Of a DNA stretch of 64,000 bases, positions 57,012 through 64,000 are shown in pieces. Each line of letters starts with the position of its first letter. The stretch's first letter is position 1. Position numbers and translations under genes: made by a program. Source of the stretch: Chaetoderma sp. LZ-2023a (Eukaryota > Mollusca > Caudofoveata > Chaetodermatida > Chaetodermatidae); contig CM067372.1 of the NCBI GenBank assembly GCA_034401795.1, positions 35,156,351 through 35,220,350 on the forward strand, in the 5' to 3' direction. The notes under the pieces are model-generated. The model saw only the letters and a program-made list of their open reading frames with translations, did no database searches and had not been told where the DNA came from.

Positions 57012-59037
57012 GTCCCCTAACGGTAAATCCGGGGGGACTATAGGTTTGCACTCCGTCTGTCCATCTGTCTGTCCGTCCATCTGTCGCAGTTGGTTTTCCG
57101 CACTTTTTTGCAGTCCTTCAAGGTATTCAACTGAGAATTGGTTTATTGCCTTGTTATGAGAAGTTACAGAGCAAGTTCGAGTTTCAGGCATATACGTCAA
57201 TTTTTTATCAGGTTATGCCCCCTTTCTAGTAAAGAAATATGAAAAATATCAGCTTTCCGCACTTTTTTTCGCACTCCTTCAAGATATTTAAGCGAAAATC
57301 AGTGAATCGCTTTAGTCTAAGGAGTTACAGAGCAAGATCGAGTTTCAGACATTTTCGTCAATTTTTTGGAGTTATGCCCCCTTTCGTCTTATGCAATACG
57401 AAAAATATTAGTTTTCCACACTTTTTATCGCAGTCTCAAGATATTATAGTGAGAACTGCTACATTGCTTTGTTATGAGAAGTTACAGGCCAAGTTGGAGT
57501 TTCAGGCGTATCCGTAAATCTTTGATGGAGTTATACCCCCTTTCATCTTAAGAAATACGAAAAATATCAGCTTTCCATACTTTTTCGCACTCCAAGATAT
57601 TTAAGCGAAAAGCGGTGCATCGCTTTAGTATAGGGAGTTACAGAGCAAGTTCGAGGTTCAAACATTTTCATCAATTTTTCATGGAGTTATGCCCCCTTTC
57701 GACTTATGAAATACGAAAAATATTAGTTTTCCGCACCTTTTTTCGCAGTCTCAAGATATTATACTGAAAATTGCTACATAGCTTTTTTATGAGAAGTTAC
57801 AGACCAAGTTCGAGTTTCAGGTGTATGCGTAAATTATTGATGTAGTTATACACCCTTTCGACAGCTTTCCAGATTTTTTTTCAGCACTGCTTCAAGATAT
57901 TTAAGGAAAAATCAGTTCCATCGTTTTAGTATAAGGGGTTACAGAGCAAGTTCAAGTTTTAGACATTTTCATCAATCTTTCATGGAGTTATGCCCCCTTT
58001 CGACTTATGAAATACAAAATATATTATTTTTTCGCAGTCTCAAGATATTATACTGAGAACTGTTACATTGCTTTGTTATGAGAAGTTACAGACCAAGTTG
58101 GAGTTTCAGGCATATGCATAAATCTTTGATGGAGTTATGCCCCCTTTCGACTTAAGAAATACGAAAAATATCAACCTTCCGCACTTTTTTTCGCACTCCA
58201 AGATATTTAAGCGAAAACAAGTGCATCGCTTTAGTGTAAGGAGTTACAGAGCAAGTTCGAGTTTCAGACATTTTCATCAATTTTTGATGGGGTTATGCCC
58301 CCTTTCAACTTATGCAATACGAAAAATATTAGTTTTCCGCACTTTTTTTCGCAGTCTTTCAAGATATTATACTGAGAATTGCTACTCCTTCAAGATATTT
58401 AAGCAAAAATCGGTGCATCGCTTTAGTGTACAGAGTTACAGAGCAAGTTCGAGTTTCAGACATTCTTGTCAATTTTTCATGGAGTTATACCCCCTTTCGT
58501 CTTAGGCAATACGAAAAATATTAGTTTTCCGCTCTTTTTTTCGCAGTCTTTCAAGATATTATACTGAGAATTGCTACATTGCTTTGTTATGAGAAGTTAC
58601 AGACCAAGTTTGAGTTTCAGGCGTATGCATACATTTTTGCTTGAGTTATGCCCCCTTTCGACCTATGAAATACGAAAAATATTAGTTTTCCACCCTTTTT
58701 CTCGCAGTCTCAAGATATTCAACTGAAAATTGGTACATTACTTTGTAATGAGAAACTACAGACCAAGTTCGGGTTTCAGGTGTTTGCGTAATTTTTTTAT
58801 GGAGTTATGTCCCCTTTCGACTTATGAAATACAAACATATCAGCTTTCAAAACTTTTTCCTTCACCTTCACCATATATAACTGAGACTTGGTTTATTGCT
58901 ATGTTATGAGAAGTTACAGATCAAGTTTGAGCTTCAGCTGCTTTTGACAATTTTTAATGAAATTTTTGACTGTCGATCTCTAAAGATGTATATCACCAGG
59001 TAGGGGACATGTATTGCAAAGCAATACTTACAGAATG
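57012..59037. mobile_element. repeat-rich element with ~160-bp units inserted in the 46-bp array
   Basis: Begins GTCCCCTAACGGTAAATCCG and ends with TAGGGGACATGTATTGCAAA and GCAATACTTACAGAATG; GTCCCCTA and TAGGGGAC are inverted. Inside are about 10-12 diverged units of 'GTTTTCCGCACTTTTTTTCG ... TTATGAGAAGTTACAGACCA ... AGTTATGCCCCCTTTCGACT'. The last bases (59022-59037) are duplicated at 62618-62633 around the Penelope-like insertion. No protein is encoded. Confidence 0.7.
59022..59037. repeat. left copy of 16-bp target-site duplication
   Basis: CAATACTTACAGAATG, identical to 62618-62633. The two copies flank the Penelope-like element. Confidence 0.75.
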
Positions 59038-59062
59038 GTGTCTCACCCACAAGGTGTGGGGG

Positions 59063-61147
59063 TTACCAATCTGCGTGATTAATACCAACAGGATCCATTG
59101 TGTGGAGTTGGTGGATCCAGTAAGATTCACGGTCCTTGCGTGGGGAGGTGGCCTCAATGCTTTCAGGGTCGTGACGCAGAACTTCTATGACTCTGTATAT
59201 GATACTATTTGTATCGTGTCCTGGCAGGTTGAAATGTAGCGTGACCGGTGTGTCTTTGTGTTTGTTGACATCTCTCAAATGTTCTTTGATACAGATCTGG
59301 AATTCTCTCTTAGTTTCTCCCACGTAGTGTTTATTGCAAACGGTGCAGGTTAGGAGATACACTACATTCATGGTTGAGCAGTATGTTTTCACATGACATC
59401 TATATGTTAGACATGTGTGTGTGCTCTGGAAAGTTTTCCCTTTCTCCATTCTGTGACAAAAGGAACAGTTTCCTTTTTGACACGGTTCGACGTTATTTGG
59501 TATCGAACTGCCCTGGTATCCTTTGATAGCGGGGTGGGAGAAATCAGCACGGACTAGTTGGTCTCTAAGCGTTGGGTTCCTTCTGTAGCCGAAGAGTGGT
59601 TTCTCGGTAAAGGTGTCCCTGCATTTGGGGCTGGTTTGTAGGAGATCCCAATGTCGGTTGATGATTTTCTTGAGAAGGATACTGTGTGGGTGGTAATCTG
59701 TGATGAGAGGTATCCGGTGGTTTTGGGTTTTGTTCTCTTTCGGTTTTAAGAGTGATGGTCTCTGCATTTGGAGGGCTTTTTTATAGCTGTCTATTAGGAG
59801 ATTGGTGGGATAACCACGATTTTCATAGTGTGCAATCGTATCACGAGCGTGTTTCTCATAGTCTTGAGTGTTGCTGCAGATTCTGGGTAGCCTCAGGAAT
59901 TGGCCATATGGACTTGCGTCTTTGGTGGCGGTCGGGTGTGCTGACTGGTAATGTAGGTACCCATGGGTGTCAGTGGGTTTGGTGAAGAGGTCGAATTGGA
60001 GTGTATGTTTGTCCAAAATCAAAACTAGTGTGTCCAGAAAGCTCACTTTTGTTGGTGGGATTTCAGCCGTGAATTTCATGGTGTCGTGTGATGTGTTCAT
60101 ATATTGGATGAACATATCCAGTTTCTCCCTTCCTTCTAACCATAGCATGAAGATGTCATCAATATAACGGAGGTAAATAGCGGGTTGGTGTGGTGCGCTA
60201 TTGAGTAGTCGTTTTTCTAGGTCCGCCATGAAAATTATGGTGTAGCTAGGTGCTACCTTCGTGCCCATTGCTGTACCTCCTATTTGGAGGTAATGTTTTT
60301 GGTTGAAAGTGAAGTTGTTGCATGTCAGAACGATCTTCAACAGGGACAATAACGACCTCGGGCTGGCCTGGCCCGGGGTGCCATTGGCCCTGATGAATTT
60401 TGCTGTAGCTCTGATCCCTTCCTCGTTTGGGATATTTGTATATAGAGATGTGACATCCATTGTGACAAGAAGAGCATTCTCAGGTAGGGCACCATATGAT
60501 TCAAGCTTGTTTATGAAATCAGTGGTGTCCCTGACATATGATGTAATTTTTGTTAGATAAACTTAGATGTGTTCATCAACAAAGCTACTAATGTGTTCAG
60601 TGGGGTTGCCGTTGCCACTTATAATTGGTCTGCCTGGGATGGATGTACCATCCTTTGCCTTGTGTATTTTTGGCAAATGTTAGAATCTTGACGTTCTGGG
60701 TTTGTCAATTCGTAGACCATTTGCGATATCAGTAGTGATTTCGCCATTTAGCACCATAGAGGTTATGGATGTTTCTACTATTTCAGAGTGTTGGGCAGTG
60801 AGGTCAGTGTCCTGTTCTTGGTAGAATCGTTGGTCATTTAAGTGTCTTAAAGCCTCTGTGTTGTAGGCAATTGTGTCCTGTATGACAGTGGCCTGACCTT
60901 TGTCAGCTTTTTTGCTTACTAAAGTTTTGTCATCAGCTAATAGTATAAGTTCTTTCCTTTGTAGTTTGGAAAGATTGTCCGATTTTGATCTCGTATGTTT
61001 GGAATTGACCAGATCAGATTTGACTGCTCTAATAAACGCATCTAGCATAGCATCATTGCCTGGACAAGATGTCCATAGGCTAGATGGTTTAAATTTCTTT
61101 GACAGTCTACCAAACACGGCAACCACGCACGCATTCACTGTCAACAC
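59063..61147 (-). pseudogene. Penelope-like RT with GIY-YIG endonuclease
   Basis: N-terminal part (61147-60680): KKFKPSSLWTSCPGNDAMLD and KKADKGQATVIQD. A frameshift near 60680 splits the 'PKIHK' motif, which continues as [20 protein letters not shown]. An in-frame TAA lies near 60560. The long frame 60460-59063 has MDVTSLYTNIPNEEG (catalytic Asp), GGTAMGTKVAPSYTIIFMAD, YLRYIDDIFMLW (IDD box) and VSFLDTLV. The C-terminal endonuclease is CTVCNKHYVGETKREFQI, following a Cys/His cluster (CQKGNCSFCHRMEKG). RT and endonuclease look intact apart from the two 5' lesions. Confidence 0.92.
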
Positions 61148-61251
61148 TGCAACTCAAGTTTCACACAGAAAGAAGATTTGGACAGCCACGTCCACAAGAA
61201 ACACAAGAGTGGAATAGAAACTACAACTCCAGCCACACACAGACGCAGAAG
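61093..61251 (+). pseudogene. C2H2 zinc-finger frame, antisense to the Penelope ORF start
   Basis: A plus-strand frame reads KHGNHARIHCQHCNSSFTQK then EDLDSHVHKKHKSGIE. This is a textbook Cys-X2-Cys-X12-His-X4-His finger (CQHC...H....H) followed by RRRR and a TGA. It overlaps the N-terminus of the minus-strand Penelope frame. It probably joined the 61099-61695 frame before a frameshift. Confidence 0.5.
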
Positions 61252-61695
61252 GTGAGGAGTAGCACACCCGCCAGGGGAGTAACTTCTCCCTTTTTGACCA
61301 CCAACACTTGCACGCTCACAACACAACCCCTAGATTTGTCTATCCGCAACGTTTCTCCAACCATCAGCACCACCACCGCCGCTGAAGCAAGGTTTGACAC
61401 TCTAGATCCACCGATTCTTCCAGTTTCTTTCGACCTCGCCACCTTCGATAGAGAGCACGAATTCCTATATTCTGACCAGCACCACAACATTAATTTGGTC
61501 CCTGCTGTTCCCACATACAGTTCTCAAGCTGAGAACAATTTCGATCTGCTGGACCAGTCCTTCCCATCTACACTAGACAGCTGGGTGAGCGATTACGAAG
61601 AGGAAGACCAGCCCTCCCCCCACCAGTCTCCGATCAATCCGGCCCACGTCACACAGATTGACAGACCACTCTTCCCGGATGTCTCAGAGGTCTAA
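61099..61695 (+). CDS. acidic/low-complexity ORF beside the zinc finger
   Basis: 198 codons, open on the plus strand, with no stop until TAA at 61693. The second half is acidic and Ser/Pro-rich (FDLLDQSFPSTLDSWVSDYE, then EEDQPSPHQSP). Composition looks protein-like and the frame is long for this sequence, but I recognise no domain. Overlap with the zinc-finger frame suggests one former protein with a finger followed by an acidic tail. Real expression is unproven. Confidence 0.4.
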   Translation: MTVYQTRQPRTHSLSTLQLKFHTERRFGQPRPQETQEWNRNYNSSHTQTQKVRSSTPARGVTSPFLTTNTCTLTTQPLDLSIRNVSPTISTTTAAEARFDTLDPPILPVSFDLATFDREHEFLYSDQHHNINLVPAVPTYSSQAENNFDLLDQSFPSTLDSWVSDYEEEDQPSPHQSPINPAHVTQIDRPLFPDVSEV

Positions 61696-61908
61696 GAGGA
61701 CCACATATTCCTCTTGCTCCCACACGGATCCACATTCTGTACCCACAGATCCACACAGACAGAATAGAGGTAAGACTAATTTTTATCTATAACTACAGAT
61801 ATATCTGAACAAAAATATACATTAAAAATATACATATTTTTATCACTTTTTAAAAAAACCCACCTTTTTTTAAAAATTCAAGCCAATATTACAGGTACCC
61901 TAAACAAG

Positions 61909-61975
61909 GGTTCAGAAGTCCTCTAATGAGTAACCTAAACTAGGTACGAAACGTGATGAGTCTGGATGACTGGGA
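61909..61975 (+). ncRNA. hammerhead-ribozyme-like fold (probably decayed)
   Basis: Core elements appear in type I order: CTAATGA (61923-61929; consensus CTGATGA), a stem II of GTAACCT/AGGTAC with loop AAACT, GAAAC (61948-61952), a two-base-pair stem III with loop GTGATGA, and GTC (61960-61962). Flanks GGTTCAGAAGTCC (61908-61920) and GGATGACTGGGAT can pair as stem I with an AA/GA internal loop. The G5-to-A change in the core should abolish cleavage. Penelope-like elements are known to carry hammerheads with tiny stem III. This one is opposite in strand to the RT. Confidence 0.5.
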
Positions 61976-62235
61976 TGTGATGCACACCACATCACCGATG
62001 CCACTATTTGGATATGCAAAACTTGCAATCCACGATCTTTTAAATAAAACGCCCCTTCCACCCGCGCTCGGGAAACATAATCGCGGCCGCGGGAACGTGT
62101 GGGCGCGCATGCGCACCAGCCGCGGGAATAAACCGTCCGCCCACTTGTTCCCACTTCAAGCCTCAACCTTCCCCCATAAACAATGGAGGGAGTGAACTTG
62201 GAATCCCAGACAAACTCCAAATTCAGATCTTTTTA

Positions 62236-62617
62236 AGAAATAAAACCTTTTGCTTCTTAAAAACATCCAAAAAACAACTTATTTCGGTTAAGAAAACCTC
62301 TTAAACTGACATAACCAATATTTAGCCGCACACTAATGGCCAATATGAGCGGGTACATACACCATGTACTTGCGGATAAATGCGGGTATGGGCGGCTAAC
62401 CAACCACACCGAATAAGGGACCATAAGAGGTGCGGTTATAGGCGACTAAATGCGGTAATGGCGGGTAACACCACATTCCCGCATTAGCCGCACCCAGATC
62501 GGATGTAGCACAGTTAACCGCACAGGGAACATATATAAAGGGTCAGAATCTGACCACTGGCATCCAGACTCTTCTTAAACTAAGAGAGCGTCAGGCATTA
62601 AGTTCTCAAGTTATTAT
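62236..62617. other. 5' part of the Penelope-like element with GCGG(C/A)TAA words
   Basis: Repeated motifs 'GCGGATAAATGCGGGTATGG', 'GCGGTTATAGGCGACTAAAT', 'GGCGGCTAACC' occur from about 62325 to 62525. A TATATAAAG word follows at about 62533. No frame stands out. A promoter role is possible but unproven. Confidence 0.35.
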
Positions 62618-62633
62618 CAATACTTACAGAATG
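62618..62633. repeat. right copy of 16-bp target-site duplication
   Basis: CAATACTTACAGAATG, identical to 59022-59037. Confidence 0.75.
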
Positions 62634-62637
62634 CTTG

Positions 62638-63172
62638 TTGAGTCTGTATCACATTCTTTGTCATTGGCCAGCCTCTAGCTAGCTTGCCTATAAGCTAACT
62701 TGGTGTAGTATTGGCCAGCCTCCAGCTAGCTTGCCTATAAGCTAGCTTGGTGTAGCATTGGTTAGCCTCCAGCTAGCTTGCCTATCAGCTAGCTTGATGT
62801 AGCATTGGTTAGCCTCCAGCTAGCTTGTCTATCAGCTATCTTGATGTAGCATTGGTTAGCCTCCAGCTAGCTTGCCTATAAGCTAGCTGGGTGTAGCATT
62901 GGTTAGCCTCCAGCTAGCTTGCCTATAAGCTAGCTGTGTGTAGCATTGGTTAGCCTCCAGCTAACTTGTCTATCAGCTAGCTTGATGTAGCATTGGTTAG
63001 CCTCCAGCTAACTTGCCTAAAAACTAGCTTTGTGTAGGATTGGTCAGCCTCCAGCTAGCTTGCTTATAAGCTAGTTTGGTGTAGCATTGGTTAGCCTCCA
63101 GCTAGCTTGCCTATAAGCTAGTTTGGTGTAGCATTGGTTAGCATCCGTCTAGCTTGCCTAATTGAGTTTGTA
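62638..63172. repeat. 46-bp GCTAGC array, right part
   Basis: Resumes in mid-unit at TTGAGTCTGTATCACATTCT, the variant that the left part breaks off next to (…GCTAGCTTATTG at 57000-57011). About 11 further units follow, ending with 'TTGAGTTTGTACCACATTCT' at 63161. Confidence 0.92.
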
Positions 63173-63220
63173 CCACATTCTTTGTCATTTCAACTTCTGC
63201 CTCCCTTTTCTCTGTCGCTA

Positions 63221-63327
63221 GATCTTCGACAAATTCTTCTCCAAGAGAGCAGAGTTACATATGGCAGATGGTCCATCAACATTTCTCAAACTTGAATCTA
63301 GCGAGACTGCTGTTGTTGGAAAATAAA
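63221..63327 (+). other. possible cryptic terminal exon
   Basis: A strong pyrimidine tract and CTAG (CCCTTTTCTCTGTCGCTAG, ending 63220) are followed by 35 open codons (IFDKFFSKRAELHMADGPST then FLKLESSETAVVGK) to a TAA. It is not homologous to the ETNPPL family. A phase-0 donor would be needed, while the preceding recognised donor is phase 2. It could be an alternative last exon or chance. Confidence 0.25.
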
Positions 63328-63594
63328 TTAATTTTACCTGCTAACTGATCATTGCAACAGTTAGTATTGAACTAATTGTTTAATCTGAGCTCTCGTCGTC
63401 AAGTTGACCGTGTTGTCTAGCCCGAACTCTGGCTGTTTAGGTTGAAAGTTCTTGCATCACAACTAATTGATCATTGAAACATTTGGCATGTTAGCTATAG
63501 CAAATTATGATGACTTTATATAGCGAATTACGCTGACTGTAAATAGAGATGTTCTAAGACTATAAACGTTAGTAATAATAGTACTACTGACCTT

Positions 63595-63818
63595 TTAGGA
63601 CCCATATCAACCCAAAAACCACTTATGCAGTGGTCTTGAGAAATGTCCATTTGCAGACGAAAAGAAGACAATTTTTGAAAATTTACCACTGGAATGACTG
63701 GCTCGATAACGGAGCCAGTTATTTCAGTGATAAATTTTCAAAAATAGTCTTCTCATGGTCTGCCAATGGACATTTTCTATGAGAAAATCTCTAACAAATT
63801 CGAGGATTAAAGGGGTAA
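63595..63818. mobile_element. family A hairpin MITE
   Basis: The left end TTAGGACCCATATCAACCCA and right end TTAAAGGGGTAA show the terminal TTAA mutated on both sides. The stem is otherwise near-consensus with centre GGCTCGATAACGGAGCC. Confidence 0.8.
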
Positions 63819-63854
63819 ATTAATAATAATGATTTGCAATATTTTGTTTGTTAG

Positions 63855-64000
63855 AATGAAGCGGCAACACATTCTGGTGAGTATTGATGGTCCCCACAAC
63901 AATGTCATCAAGTTTAAACCACCAATGTGCTTCACTAGTGAGAATGCAGACCATGTTGTTACAGAAATGAGATCGGCGCTCAAGGATCGTGAACTGAGCC
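63855..64000 (+). CDS. ETNPPL: ETNPPL-like exon, C-terminal, cut by window end
   Basis: Acceptor TTTGTTAG|AATGAA. It encodes (R)MKRQHILVSIDGPHNNVIK, FKPPMCFTSENADHVVTEMR and SALKDRELS. 'DGPH.N(V/I).KFKPPMCF' is the conserved C-terminal signature. No stop is reached before 64000; by family length some tens of residues remain. Confidence 0.94.

Larger units (their letters stand above)
59038..62617 (-). mobile_element. Penelope-like element with 16-bp target duplication
   Basis: A minus-strand RT plus GIY-YIG endonuclease ORF lies at the left. A roughly 1.5-kb 5' part at the right holds a plus-strand zinc-finger/acidic ORF and a hammerhead-like fold. Identical 16-bp flanks define a 3.58-kb insertion into the end of the 57012 repeat. 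Variable target duplications of this size are known for this class. Confidence 0.82.

Noticed and set aside
59009..60560. Plus-strand frames of 66-85 codons across the Penelope-like ORF
   Set aside because: Antisense shadows of a 465-codon frame with clear RT and endonuclease motifs.

Overview
The window is animal nuclear DNA. It contains one split protein gene running rightward with canonical GT-AG introns, buried in transposable elements, hairpin MITEs and minisatellites. The abundance of TACATGTA-type words, a repeat ending in AGGCCCCTTGGGCCT, Penelope-like and DIRS-like retroelements, and dispersed 'GTCCGTCAACTTTTGCTTT' repeats all resemble marine lophotrochozoan genomes, most likely a mollusc. 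The species cannot be named from sequence alone.

The only host gene I can support is a class III PLP-dependent enzyme of the ETNPPL/PHYKPL (AGXT2-like) family, probably ethanolamine-phosphate phospho-lyase. Ten coding exons (9673-9791, 16050-16209, 22235-22309, 27888-27981, 29456-29664, 32995-33089, 35965-36089, 46819-46976, 54607-54696, 63855 to the window end) join in phase, giving about 423 residues spread over more than 54 kb. The PLP lysine lies in the seventh recognised exon (35994-35996). The N-terminal exon was not found and the C-terminus runs off the right edge.

The left flank (1-9 kb) is a graveyard of elements. It holds a fragment with a SAP-like helix, tRNA-like SINE pieces, a 5'-truncated RT/RNase H non-LTR element, a long palindrome with a duplicated loop, a degraded DIRS tyrosine recombinase with its internal complementary region, and a CR1-like RT relic.

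The introns hold several larger elements. These are 34-bp and 20-bp minisatellites (18-19.4 kb), a 30-bp VNTR of about 75 copies (30.5-32.8 kb), a pogo/Tigger-like DNA transposon with TA target duplication (38046-41219), a non-LTR element (44.26-46.7 kb), a DIRS element with inverted terminal repeats and internal complementary region (49.53-53.51 kb), and a CT-rich microsatellite. They also include an array of about 46 bp (54.75-63.17 kb) interrupted by a repeat-rich element, which is itself interrupted by a Penelope-like element with a 16-bp target duplication (59038-62617).

The most striking structure is a set of palindromic MITE families. Family A (about 230 bp, ends TTAA-CCC...GGG-TTAA, more than 20 copies) looks piggyBac-like, and one copy sits inside a family B hairpin with TTAA on both sides. 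Families B, C and D are further hairpin or inverted-repeat families, and C has given rise to a 21-bp minisatellite. The 5' part of the Penelope-like insertion carries, on the strand opposite the reverse transcriptase, a C2H2 zinc-finger reading frame, an acidic ORF and a hammerhead-ribozyme-like fold; this is the best candidate for something not routinely described.
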